Shown here: positions 60,101 through 64,000 of the stretch, piece by piece | Layout of the letters: each line of letters starts with the position of its first letter | Numbering within the stretch: position 1 is the stretch's first letter | From: Micromussa lordhowensis | Taxonomy: Eukaryota; Cnidaria; Anthozoa; Scleractinia; Lobophylliidae | NCBI GenBank assembly: GCA_964020085.1 | Contig: OZ026605.1 | Span: forward strand, 1,470,701 to 1,534,700 | Length of the DNA: 64,000 bases | Direction: 5' to 3' | The notes under the pieces: generated by a model | What the model was told of the DNA's origin: nothing | Seen by the model: the letters and a program-made list of their open reading frames with translations, nothing else | Database searches by the model: none | Translations under genes and position numbers: made by a program

Positions 60101-63056
60101 ATCGGACTATGTATGTAGCCAATTGATCCTGGTTATCACCGAAAAAATGAAAAAAATCCACCGAGCGGAAGCGGAAATATGAGCGATTAAAGTTATAAAA
60201 ACTCCAAAATTTCGACACGACAAGATCAGCATTTGCGCATGTGCGTCAACTGCACGCGCGAGATTAGGCTTGTTGATTTCGCAGTTGGCAGTGTTTTGTA
60301 CATGTGATGTTTAGTTCTACAAGATTCTAAAACAACTTACAGTTGGGCGATTTTACCTTTCTCGGGGACCAATATGTGTTTAAAACATCACTTTTCATCA
60401 AAGTACTCTATTATTTTTGCCAAAGTAGCCGGATGTTTTGTTCCTCGTGGCGTGGATCGACTTGATGCCGAATTTGCGAGATTAGAACCCAGTTTGCGCG
60501 CGCCATAAAACTATTTCGAACCACCTTAAAAGTGATTAAAAATGCTCAGCATGGTCAGGAAAAACTAAACAGAGACAACTCAATATTAAAGTACTGTAGT
60601 GACACTTATTATCGTCTTGAACTCTGACTAGGTACCTGGCTAAAGGATATCTAGCCGGTCCCAAAACCCGGTAAAAGAGGAAGGTTAAGGCAGGGTACAC
60701 GTGAAGGCTGTTTTGAGGTCGCTTAACACGGCCTTTCTGCCAATATCTCGGTCACGTTTCAAGCGACAGTAAATCTCTCTGCTTATCTCACTGGCGGCTT
60801 TGTGTAAATTTTTGGGCGATTTTTAATTGGGCATTTTGGGAAAGAGATATTTTTTCTCAAAGGATAGGTTAAATTTGAGGAAAATATGAAATGTTGAAGA
60901 ATTAGCAGACAGATACCAAACAGTCCCCTAGCAACCTCTCTCTTTTGCGGGGGTCAACTGCCTGGTAGTGTTTCCAACCCATCTTAACCCTAACAATTTC
61001 CTTTTTTGATATCACTTCAAATTTCACGCCTATTCATGTTTACCCCCGCCTTAACCGGTTAGACATGGGGCTTACAGCCCCATCCCGCAAAGAATTCCTT
61101 GTTAAACCAACGCCAGAGTAGCAACCATGAGGAGATGCCGGCCGGGCCACTGGACAGATAACGGATTTCACTCAACCCAGCAGTGACCTGTCGCCTTGAC
61201 AGTAGATTCCGAAACGTCGAAACAAAAGACCAGTATAGCCTGCTGAAATGTGAGAACTTTGTACGAGACCGTTAAGCTCGCCAGGTGGCGAGAGTGTTCT
61301 ATAACTATCACCTCGTCATACTTGGAGTCTGTGAAGCACGATGGACAAGACCTGGACAGAGTAGATGGATGATCAATACATAGAAGAAGTAGCCCTGATC
61401 ATGAGCTGGAAGATGGAGTACGATACTCATCGCATCGAAACCGTCGGGTTCGAGATTTTTGAAGGCCATGCTCAACTCAACTGAAGAAGCAGAGAAGGTG
61501 GACAAGGATACCTTGTCTGATCAGGTGCAGGCAGCAGTTATATAGATGCACGCACATTGCCTGCATGCCTATCGTAATAGGAGACATCAATGCCAGACCG
61601 GGAAGCAACAACAGTGACAATGAGTGATTTAGCAGGGAGCAGAAGCCTCAATATAAGTACCAAGAAGACCGGACACTTGCGAATAAACAGCAGTGTCAGG
61701 GAATCCATCATGTATAGCGAGGAAGTGGTCGAAAAGATTGAACATTTTACCTGTCTAGGACTCGACCAGCGGAGATGAAGAAGAAGAGAACCAACCTCTG
61801 ATTTCAAAGACAAGCAAGAACTTTCCCTCGCTTCGGAGAAAGTGGAAATCCAGGGGCTTCAACCAGACAACCATGATCCGATTCTTCCAGAACAATCGGT
61901 CCTTGGCGCAAGGCACTCTACTGTATGGTACAGAATCTTAGAAAAGTACCAAGATTGCTATCAGACACTGACTAGAAGTCTTCGAAAACAGACTCGGACC
62001 ATTTCAAACTACGAGGTTTGCAGTAAAACAGGAAAAGGAACCCATCACACAGTAAGTAAATTGAAAGAGATGGAGATGGATTGACCATGTCCTTCGCATG
62101 CACCAACAGTCAATACTACTGACTGAAAGAAACCTTGAGGAGTACAGTGTAGAGAGATAAAGGATCAAGGTTTTGCTGAGGGTTCTATTACACTGGCAGA
62201 GTCATACCCTAAAGAAAACACATGACATGAAAATATTTATTTTAGATTATATTACTCCAATAGACGGTACCTTCTCTGCAACCGTAAATTTCAGCTCTCA
62301 TGGAGATGTACCCGTAATATGATTTTGGATTAATCCGGAAGTATTGGGTTATAACTGGCTTATACAATACGTTCCTTACAACTGTGTATCGGTCCGAGTT
62401 GGCAGTAAAGACCTGAAGAAAAAACAAACAAAGAAACAAACAAAATCGTAGGCTATATGTTAAGACGCAAACCGGAATTCAACCTGAAATTAAACCTCAC
62501 GAAAGACGCCATTGTGACCTCCTTTCAGACAGATAGAAAATTTCCCCGCCACAATAATTACACAAGGGAAATCTTAATTCACACTGATTTCTTCAAAACA
62601 ACTGCCCCCTTACGCTCGAAAAATGGTAAAAACTATTAATAGTCTTGCACTAAAACCTCAAACGTAACGGATCATTTTAAATATGTACTTCAAATATTCT
62701 AACCTCTGTAATGCCGTGTTCATCCTTAACAGTTTCCCAGAAAATTTCATCATAGCTGAATGAAAGAGTGTAGGTTTTCACGTATTGATCGGCATCTTGT
62801 CTTCCTTGTGTTTCCACGGCCGAGATTTTTGTCCAGCTTCCGAGATTAAGTTGAAGCCACTGGAATTCATTGTTAGTTGCTGCAGTCCAACTTCCATATT
62901 TACCACTGCCAGCAGAGAGAAAATGGAGTCTGCCAACGTACGGAGCAAAGCTGATGGCATTGTAGGAACTCGAAGCTTTAAAGGCAGAGTCTGGTATTTG
63001 ACGGTTTTGCATTCCAAGGGCTTCCATGCACTGTGGAAGTGTGGGTTTGGGAAAAC
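28906..63056 (-). CDS. Gene C (3' part): nine discoidins, seven TSP1, two cysteine modules
   Basis: Twenty-seven coding exons are joined in one frame on the minus strand from 63056 down to TGA at 28906-28908, 6197 nt or 2065 residues, with the 5' end beyond the right edge (first exon opens in phase 1, no signal peptide). Each discoidin is two exons, roughly 330-353 bp and 142 bp (one 145 bp), phase 1-0-1; each TSP1 and cysteine module is one phase 1-1 exon. All junctions are GT-AG except the discoidin 6 internal intron, which is GC-AG. Introns are long and loaded with transposons. The cysteine pairs, signature tryptophans and lack of internal stops argue for a functional gene. Domain content implies a large secreted or matrix adhesive protein, comparable to coral coadhesin-type proteins. 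A membrane anchor is not seen. Confidence 0.88.
29289..29624. mobile_element. Nested inverted-repeat element in gene C intron
   Basis: Three inverted pairs are stacked. Outer: TTTTTTGGCTATTTAAAATTA (approximately) against TAATTGTTAACTAGCCAAAAA. Middle: GTATCACCCAACTAGTGGAC (29311) against GTCCGACTAGTTGGGTGATA (29481). Inner: a GACCCTTCGCCC...GGGCTATTGACCCG hairpin at 29506-29608 and CTCGAGGACTATT/AATAGTCCTCGAG at 29362-29390. No ORF. Confidence 0.6.
30309..30500 (+). mobile_element. tRNA-derived SINE, third family
   Basis: The head GGTAGCGTGGCCGAGTGGTT (A box) plus GGTCGCGGGTTCAAATCCC (B box) and CTCTCACCA looks like a tRNA-Leu/Ser without an intact anticodon arm. The body GAGTTATTTCTCGATAGACT and AGTTCAACTCCTCGGTCATG follows. 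Runs antisense to gene C in the intron between the two cysteine modules. The 3' limit is approximate. Confidence 0.6.
30621..30911 (-). CDS. Gene C cysteine module 1
   Basis: A 291-bp phase 1-1 exon: [48 protein letters not shown] and VYMKDVEG. Counterpart of cysteine module 1 of gene A (294 bp). Family not named with confidence. Confidence 0.8.
31026..31128. repeat. Short palindromic MITE-like repeat
   Basis: TTTGGTTTTATCAACTGAGT TGATAATGTGA pairs with TCACATTATCAACTCAGTTG ATAAAACCAAA around a 40-bp centre. No ORF. In the gene C intron. Confidence 0.7.
31140..31720. other. Gene C intron, nothing recognised
   Basis: No exon-like frame, domain or strong repeat seen between the palindrome at 31026-31128 and TSP1 repeat 7. 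Confidence 0.4.
31731..31901 (-). CDS. Gene C TSP1 repeat 7
   Basis: A 171-bp phase 1-1 exon, the shortest TSP1 of the gene: [14 protein letters not shown] (three Trp, a full C-mannosylation-type WxxWxxW layer), [20 protein letters not shown] and ECG. It sits just before the cysteine modules, as TSP1 repeat 3 does in gene A. Confidence 0.87.
32030..32130. repeat. Direct GTAACACC(A/G)(G/A)TGCAAA repeats
   Basis: Three near-identical 19-20 bp units (GTAACACCAGTGCAAAAAGT and variants) in tandem inside a longer repeat that starts ACTCCATTCTGATTGGCT. A related piece (GATTGGCTAAAATGGAGCGC, GCAACACCAGTGCAAATT) occurs at 23625-23700 in gene B, so it is a dispersed repeat. Confidence 0.6.
32300..33340. 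other. Gene C intron, only low-complexity sequence
   Basis: ATTATGATT/ATTATT runs at 32315-32365, then unassigned AT-rich sequence. A 65-codon antisense frame at 32702-32899 has no recognisable domain. No exon is supported before TSP1 repeat 6. Confidence 0.4.
33362..33550 (-). CDS. Gene C TSP1 repeat 6 (long form)
   Basis: A 189-bp phase 1-1 exon: [44 protein letters not shown] and KKCPG. Same length and pattern as TSP1 repeat 2 of gene A. Confidence 0.88.
34206..34382 (-). CDS. Gene C TSP1 repeat 5
   Basis: A 177-bp phase 1-1 exon: [42 protein letters not shown] and GCPG. Sister of repeat 3, so repeats 2-3 and 4-5 look like a duplicated two-exon block. Confidence 0.88.
34893..35069 (-). 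CDS. Gene C TSP1 repeat 4
   Basis: A 177-bp phase 1-1 exon: [22 protein letters not shown] (Lys in place of the fucosylated Ser/Thr), RERTC, RGGGKNC, STSSREC and KCAG. Sister of repeat 2. Confidence 0.88.
35437..35600. mobile_element. Palindromic MITE-like element
   Basis: The left arm AATAGGCCACGTTCGATATA TCAATATTCTAACATGGCTCC pairs with the right arm GGAGCCATGCTAGAATATTG ATTATATCGAACGTGGCCTTATT; about 40 bp arms around a 75-bp loop. No ORF. Confidence 0.75.
35899..36075 (-). CDS. Gene C TSP1 repeat 3
   Basis: A 177-bp phase 1-1 exon: [42 protein letters not shown] and ECPS. Close to repeat 5 ([13 protein letters not shown]). No counterpart in gene A. Confidence 0.88.
36871..37047 (-). CDS. 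Gene C TSP1 repeat 2
   Basis: A 177-bp phase 1-1 exon: [14 protein letters not shown] (second Trp replaced by Tyr), [28 protein letters not shown] and SCPG. Close to repeat 4 ([18 protein letters not shown]); the pair probably arose by exon duplication. No counterpart in gene A. Confidence 0.88.
37865..38115 (-). pseudogene. LINE reverse transcriptase fragment (palm region)
   Basis: The minus strand reads [34 protein letters not shown] and [20 protein letters not shown], the conserved RT blocks around [10 protein letters not shown](I/L)LF of jockey/CR1-like non-LTR elements. The (Y/F)ADD block and everything else is missing. In the intron between TSP1 repeats 1 and 2 of gene C, same strand. 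Confidence 0.8.
38196..38372 (-). CDS. Gene C TSP1 repeat 1
   Basis: A 177-bp phase 1-1 exon: [22 protein letters not shown] (fucosylation site intact), [14 protein letters not shown] and GCPG. It corresponds to TSP1 repeat 1 of gene A by the PSPGG spacer. Confidence 0.88.
38815..39345 (-). pseudogene. LINE C-terminal and 3' tail remnant
   Basis: The minus strand shows [32 protein letters not shown] and, after a frameshift, [15 protein letters not shown] and VLKRLLKGK. This is the usual post-RT region of CR1/L2-like LINEs (QNxAARIV...FDHITP...W...LP). Several frame breaks. The tail CCCCAATGGGGTTTTTC links it to repeats at 1345 and 28290. Confidence 0.7.
39448..40135 (-). CDS. Gene C discoidin 9 (type I), last before TSP1 block
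   Basis: Exons 39792-40135 (344 bp) and 39448-39589 (142 bp). It reads [51 protein letters not shown], then [19 protein letters not shown] and EFYGC. Nearest relative is the discoidin of gene A (same exon lengths and donor context). It has an extra Cys in HFCAES where gene A has Tyr. Confidence 0.88.
40497..40566. repeat. Repeated GATCTACT/AGTAGATC palindromic words
   Basis: CATCTTGATCTACTCAGTAG ATCAAGATG is a perfect hairpin, followed by GATCAGTAGATCAAGATATT, which repeats one arm. A small local palindrome cluster in the gene C intron. Confidence 0.55.
40689..41501 (-). CDS. Gene C discoidin 8 (type II)
   Basis: Exons 41170-41501 (332 bp) and 40689-40830 (142 bp). It reads [56 protein letters not shown], then [19 protein letters not shown] and ELYGC. 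The internal intron contains a LINE-like 3' tail ending in (TTG)n. Confidence 0.87.
40935..41130 (-). repeat. LINE-like 3' tail with (TTG)n end
   Basis: Read on the minus strand: GGCTTACCCCGCCTCGATTA, GCGGGGTAGGCCATCCACTA and then TTTAATAAAGTTGTTGTTG. An AATAAA-like signal followed by a short simple-repeat tail is typical of 5'-truncated LINEs. No coding part remains. Confidence 0.5.
41541..41607. repeat. Two adjacent perfect hairpins
   Basis: CAGTTGTATCTGCTTGGTAT A ... T ATACCAAGCAGATACAACTG is a 21-bp perfect stem with a 3-nt loop, followed at once by GGTTTGTTATT/AATAACAAACC. Probably the end of a degenerate inverted-repeat element. Confidence 0.65.
41610..42960. other. Gene C intron, no exon recognised
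   Basis: Contains an (ATT)n tract at about 42049-42080 and AT-rich unassigned sequence with several weak inverted pairs. No discoidin or TSP1-like frame. Confidence 0.4.
42968..44218 (-). CDS. Gene C discoidin 7 (type I)
   Basis: Exons 43875-44218 (344 bp) and 42968-43109 (142 bp). It reads [61 protein letters not shown], then [19 protein letters not shown] and EFYGC. Confidence 0.87.
44302..44867 (-). mobile_element. SINE family 1, copy 3, interrupted by an insert
   Basis: The head end at 44867 (CTCGTCTCCAGATCGCGCAG, GGATTCAGGCCCTGGCC) and CACCCAGGTCTATAAATGGG down to about 44710, and the distal end at 44302-44422 (CTTCATGCTACAGAAACCGG and TTGGCTTGCGTGCAGACTTT), match copy 2. Between them are about 290 bp of unrelated sequence starting at a poly-C run (44421-44437), so the SINE was split. 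Confidence 0.7.
45334..46923 (-). CDS. Gene C discoidin 6 (type II), GC-AG intron
   Basis: Exons 46586-46923 (338 bp) and 45334-45478 (145 bp, one codon longer than its peers). It reads [56 protein letters not shown], then [16 protein letters not shown] and EFYGC. The first exon can only keep frame if it ends at GGTCAG|GCAAGA, a GC donor with otherwise perfect consensus; nearby GTs leave the wrong phase. The intron holds ATT microsatellites and a 184-bp direct duplication. Confidence 0.82.
45689..45775. repeat. (ATT)n microsatellite
   Basis: About 28 uninterrupted ATT units. It encodes a false poly-Leu plus-strand ORF. Further ATT runs lie at 45921-45962 and 46106-46203. Confidence 0.95.
45781..46110. 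repeat. 184-bp direct tandem duplication bounded by (ATT)n
   Basis: The segment from CCATACTCGTAAAAAGCC to GAAAGATATACCTAAAGATA occurs at 45792-45925 and again at 45976-46109, offset 184 bp, with a single clear difference (CATGCGAAAG versus CATTCGAAAG). Each copy ends in ATT repeats, which probably mediated slippage or unequal exchange. Confidence 0.85.
47038..47300. mobile_element. Inverted-repeat element, copy 2 (mate at 17749-17999)
   Basis: Reverse orientation of the gene B intron copy: GAGTGAGGTCTTTATGGGAA, GTATTGACCGAGCGATAGCG, GACCGAACGTTCGAGG and AATCGGCCCGTGGGCATTAC. The central palindrome CTTGCCGTATTGACC / GGTCAATACGGCAAG is better preserved here. Confidence 0.8.
47524..48642 (-). 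CDS. Gene C discoidin 5 (type I)
   Basis: Exons 48296-48642 (347 bp) and 47524-47665 (142 bp). It reads [55 protein letters not shown], then [19 protein letters not shown] and EFCGC. The usual YGC end is CGC, giving an extra cysteine. The internal intron carries SINE copy 4. Confidence 0.87.
47951..48216 (+). mobile_element. SINE family 1, copy 4
   Basis: Landmarks in order on the plus strand: GGTCTCATTAGTGCG, GCGGGTTTGAGCCATGACCG (B box), GAGACACACTACTCTCACAG, AGTGCCGGCGGATTTAAAG, GCGTTGGACTAGCATCCCAT, ACCGGGATAAACCCCGCC and ATATGCAGACTTTTA. Antisense to gene C in the discoidin 5 intron. Confidence 0.75.
49415..51075 (-). CDS. Gene C discoidin 4 (type II)
   Basis: Exons 50741-51075 (335 bp) and 49415-49556 (142 bp). 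It reads [62 protein letters not shown], then [19 protein letters not shown] and EIYGC. The second exon is closest to that of discoidin 8 (NTIVGxILNPP). Confidence 0.87.
49914..50107. mobile_element. MITE-like element with 36-bp inverted ends
   Basis: Left end ACTTACGACGCTGGTCACG with TTCGGGCCC...TACATGG, right end CCATGTATGGGGCCCGATCG TGACCAGCGTCGTAAGT. The interior has a second inverted pair (TAGGTGTCCCGAAAC / GTTTCGGGACACCTA). No ORF; target duplication not identified. Confidence 0.75.
50225..50285 (+). repeat. LINE-type tail with (TTGA)n
   Basis: GTGAATAAAGTTGGATTGAT followed by eight TTGA/TGAT units. An AATAAA plus tetranucleotide tail suggests the 3' end of an old retrotransposed copy. 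Confidence 0.5.
51130..52990. other. Gene C intron, mostly unassigned
   Basis: A local direct duplication is visible: GTTATCGTGCATACGTGTGC (51546) against GTTATCGTGCATATATGTGT (51691), and ATGAAGTGTCC(T/C)CCCTT at 51597 and 51646. No exon, tRNA-like box or inverted-repeat element is recognised in the rest. Confidence 0.4.
52997..54992 (-). CDS. Gene C discoidin 3 (type I)
   Basis: Exons 54640-54992 (353 bp) and 52997-53138 (142 bp). It reads [67 protein letters not shown], then [19 protein letters not shown] and EFYGC. Very close to discoidin 5 (shared [18 protein letters not shown]), as expected for recent cassette duplication. Confidence 0.87.
53236..53386. mobile_element. Palindromic MITE-like element
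   Basis: CAGGCCCCAGTTGTTCAAAG followed by GGATAACGCTATCCACCGGA pairs with TCCGGTGGATAGCGTTATCC and CTTTCGAACAACCCGGGCCA. Arms of about 65 bp with few mismatches, 20-bp centre. Multiple TATCC / GGATA words inside. Confidence 0.8.
53650..53717. repeat. (ATT)n microsatellite
   Basis: About 20 ATT units with one break, in the discoidin 3 intron. Confidence 0.9.
54040..54420 (-). repeat. tRNA-derived repeat with partial second copy
   Basis: The minus strand from about 54185 reads GAGTTCTCGTGGCTCAGTTA (A box), GAGGTCATGGATTCGATTCC (B box) and TGTCGGGGACTC. The distal part GGTGAATTGATCAACACGAC ACGAGC is repeated at 54328-54410 (ATTGATCAACATGACACGAG), followed by an inverted GTCGGGGACTCAGA. Two insertions of one SINE-like family are likely. 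Confidence 0.55.
55545..55602. repeat. (AAT)n microsatellite
   Basis: About 17 AAT units after ACAACAACAATAATA, in the gene C intron between discoidins 2 and 3. Confidence 0.9.
55796..59500 (-). CDS. Gene C discoidin 2 (type II)
   Basis: Exons 59172-59500 (329 bp) and 55796-55937 (142 bp). It reads [68 protein letters not shown], then [10 protein letters not shown] and ELYGC. The shorter first exon and the RxRL...GSYYGAW pattern define type II. NVYCGPE adds an extra cysteine. The 3.2-kb internal intron contains a complete MULE-like transposon, a SINE and a nested tRNA-derived palindrome. Confidence 0.86.
56043..56214. mobile_element. Palindromic MITE-like element
   Basis: AGAGCACTTTTTCCGTGTTT ... 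TATAGCCTCATCTAAA at the left pairs with TTTAGATGAGGCTATATAAA CACGGAAAAAGTGCTCT at the right; the centre has a second stem (AATTCGAGACAGTTATGCAA / TTGCATAACTTTCGAGAATT). No ORF. Confidence 0.78.
56447..57340. mobile_element. tRNA-Thr-derived palindromic element with nested MITE
   Basis: Outer ends GATCATCGCAGTTATATATA (left) and ACTGCTATGATCATC (right) are inverted. Inside, two tRNA-like sequences are head to head: minus strand 56605 to 56533 (GATAGCTCAGTTGGTAGAGC, anticodon loop CCAGTAT = AGT, GGGTTCGAATCCC) and plus strand 56648-56722 (same boxes, a shortened anticodon arm). Between 56741 and 57306 a further element with ends AAAGTGGTACTATGA / TCATAGTACCACTTT is inserted. The minus-strand tRNA-like folds with wobble pairs, but the palindromic, repetitive setting says repeat, not gene. 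Confidence 0.7.
57590..57872 (-). mobile_element. SINE family 1, copy 2 (best preserved)
   Basis: The minus strand from 57872 reads GGAGGTACGGTGGCCTCATG GTTAGTGCGCTCGACTCC (A box region), GGGTTCGAGCCCTGGCC (B box), then CTCTCACGGTGCCTCTCTCC, CACCGGCGAATTTAATGCCG, CCCTGCGATGGACTGGCATC and TTGGCTCGTATGCAGACTTT. Flanked by the 13-bp direct repeat ACCTAACAACTGT at 57577-57589 and 57873-57885, a true retroposition signature. Confidence 0.85.
57886..59106. mobile_element. MULE-like DNA transposon, 1221 bp, carrying an ORF
   Basis: Long terminal inverted repeats 57886-58046 and 58944-59106, about 85-90% alike (outer TAGCCTGCGTAGCAAGCGTT), both with a polypurine/polypyrimidine stretch (GGAAGGAGGGGGTGGGGGAG). 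Flanked by the 9-bp direct repeat AACAACTGT at 57877-57885 and 59107-59115. Long TIRs plus 9-bp duplication fit the Mutator superfamily. The interior holds one 221-codon minus-strand ORF and no recognisable transposase. Confidence 0.82.
58128..58793 (-). CDS. 221-residue ORF inside the MULE-like element
   Basis: Uninterrupted ORF from ATG at 58793 to the stop at 58128-58130. The N-terminal part has paired cysteines (LCNC; then [12 protein letters not shown] with ARKI), a spacing like a small zinc-binding domain of the ZAD/FYVE-like kind. The middle is basic and Ser/Pro-rich ([25 protein letters not shown]), suggesting nuclear or DNA binding. The C-terminus ([18 protein letters not shown]) is beta-like. 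I do not recognise the family. It could be an accessory ORF of the element or a captured host exon. Encoded on the same strand as gene C, inside its discoidin 2 intron, with no sign that it is spliced into gene C. Confidence 0.55.
   Translation of the reverse strand: MLWVEINIDESERPMLCNCNFKDFKFGNLKSSHISTENLFNPSKRKDCKGEVLAQVCQKVGIEVVKCDEYSSCVCNPCARKIRNLGSLYSFVQESIQGKISKSTRTKSTPVKKRLLDMPEGKCPIRKSVRVLSPVTKTNIGKSPRKTLKFGQERLQASAKETGENLDQYLNIDNLPEGGLQVKVVYKTNSGNVFVTTPRDEKTKCLYSKYVTKTGMPQPTL
59722..60525. mobile_element. TTAA-flanked element with 19-bp perfect TIRs
   Basis: Both ends read GGTGGTTCGAAATAGTTTT inward (59722-59740 and complement at 60507-60525), flanked by TTAA at 59718-59721 and 60526-60529. 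804 bp, no transposase ORF. The TTAA target suits piggyBac/Kolobok-type transposition. In the gene C intron between discoidins 1 and 2. Confidence 0.85.
60689..61050. mobile_element. TTAA-flanked MITE, copy 2 (mate at 3624-3997)
   Basis: TTAA at 60685-60688 and 61051-61054. Ends GGCAGGGTACACGTGAA / TTCATGTTTACCCCCGCC. Body as in the gene A intron copy, with small deletions relative to it (for example ACCTCTCTCTTTTGCGGG for ACCTGGGGCTCCCTTTTGCG). Confidence 0.8.
61085..62215 (+). pseudogene. Heavily decayed LINE remnant
   Basis: Pieces in different plus frames resemble non-LTR elements: an endonuclease-like [16 protein letters not shown] near 61320, then LLYGTES near 61925 and [16 protein letters not shown] near 62070, the last resembling the W(I/L)GHVLRM block after the RT. 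Many stops and frameshifts, long internal loss. No function expected. Confidence 0.55.
62271..63056 (-). CDS. Gene C discoidin 1 (type I)
   Basis: Exons 62704-63056 (353 bp) and 62271-62412 (142 bp). It reads [61 protein letters not shown], then [12 protein letters not shown] and EIYGC. The GRLHF plus TNNEFQ pattern defines the type I discoidins of this gene. First domain visible; more may lie off the window. Confidence 0.87.
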
Positions 63057-64000
63057 CTACATGTACATAATTCAAATATGAAATGTAAGTATATGTAAAT
63101 ATAAATAGCCTATGTAAATAAAATAACTGAGGCGGAATTGCAGTAAATCACTTCTAAGTGCATTCATTATAATTTTTCGGAGAGAACACTGTCAGGTTAT
63201 GGTTTTTGGTTGAAATTTGAAGAAAGCTTAATATATATCAGCTAAATATATACCTTATATATGTTCAATATATCAAAAACATCCTTTGTAATAGAAAGTA
63301 TTCAATATATATGTTCAGATATAGTTACCAAGTTATTTTATTACTTATTTAAATTAAATAAAAACATACATATAGCCATAATACCCGATCAGCCTCTAAC
63401 ATACATACTGATTATAGAAGAACAAATGAGGAGATTTTCTTGGAACAAGTTACCTAAGGAACTACTAAAAATATTAAAATTGTATATTCTTTTTAAAAAT
63501 TATTTAAAGTTTATTTGCAAAATAATATGTATTCCTATATTATAATAGGCTTGGGACAAGGAACCTATGTTAGTATTAACATTAAGTAATCCATCAGTTA
63601 TAGCTCAATTAAGTTTTTACATGTTAGAAAACCTCAGTAGAGCTTGCTAAAATCACCAGCCATTATATTTAACAATTATTCCACTAGCGCGCGTTAGATA
63701 TGAGTTGGCTATAATCATCTCATGTCCAACACGCGCGAGTGGAATAATTGTTTTATTAAGAACGCCCCCAAAATACAGAAAACTAAACTAAAATACAAAT
63801 GAAAACTCCCAAAAGGCACGCGTACGCTTGCCATATTCGTAGAATATGGTATAATGGCGCATAGCAAATGATGGCTAAAACAATGAAAACTCTCGAATTA
63901 CATTATCCAATGATCTAGTTTTTAATAATATATATATATACATATTGTTACATTCTGTAGCAGATTAATTTATGCCAATTAGGGTGAATAAAATATAATG
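63057..64000. other. Right edge: upstream intron of gene C
   Basis: No further discoidin, signal peptide or promoter is seen. A palindrome at 63671-63752 (AACAATTATTCCACTAGCGC against GCGCGAGTGGAATAATTGTT) is MITE-like. The rest is AT-rich with TATATA runs (63930-63945). Confidence 0.5.

Noticed and set aside
1..64000. CRISPR array or prokaryotic operon
   Set aside because: Repeats are microsatellites, palindromes or SINEs without regular spacers; genes are intron-split animal genes.

Overview
This window is eukaryotic, intron-rich and AT-rich. It is almost certainly from an animal. The combination of coagulation-factor type C (F5/8C, discoidin) domains, thrombospondin type-1 (TSP1) repeats and dense MITE/SINE/LINE/Penelope debris points to a cnidarian, most likely an anthozoan such as a stony coral. 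The species assignment is inference. Coding sequence is a small fraction of the window, scattered in 30-350 bp exons with GT-AG (rarely GC-AG) boundaries.

Three related multi-domain genes fill the window. Gene A (+, 914-7329, 5' end off the left edge) encodes discoidin - 3 TSP1 - 2 cysteine modules and stops at 7328. Gene B (+, 11625 to about 25090) has its own signal-peptide exon, a 30-bp microexon, six discoidin domains and one TSP1. Gene C (-, 63056 down to 28906, 5' end off the right edge) encodes nine discoidin domains, seven TSP1 repeats and two cysteine modules, at least 2065 residues. All module borders are phase-1 introns, so modules can be duplicated or lost without breaking frame. 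A and C share exon lengths, module order and close sequence; A looks like a shortened inverted paralogue of the 3' half of C. B uses a different exon plan: three exons per discoidin (68+237+148 bp) instead of two (about 340+142 bp). B and C are convergent. By family knowledge these are secreted or extracellular-matrix adhesion proteins, comparable in domain content to coral coadhesin-type matrix proteins.

The most striking protein-level observation is that the nine discoidins of gene C alternate strictly between two subtypes ([13 protein letters not shown]), in sequence and in exon length. This indicates growth by duplication of a two-domain, four-exon cassette.

Region by region: 1-913 Penelope-like GIY-YIG remnant; 914-7830 gene A with a SINE, a TTAA-flanked MITE and a minisatellite in its introns; 7840-11620 intergenic with long palindromes and a LINE tail; 11625-25250 gene B; 25250-28900 convergent intergenic region with two well-preserved inverted-repeat elements; 28906-63056 gene C, whose introns hold SINEs, LINE pieces, palindromic tRNA-derived repeats and a 1.2-kb DNA transposon with its own 221-codon ORF; 63057-64000 no exon seen.

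No functional tRNA, rRNA, CRISPR or prokaryotic feature was found.
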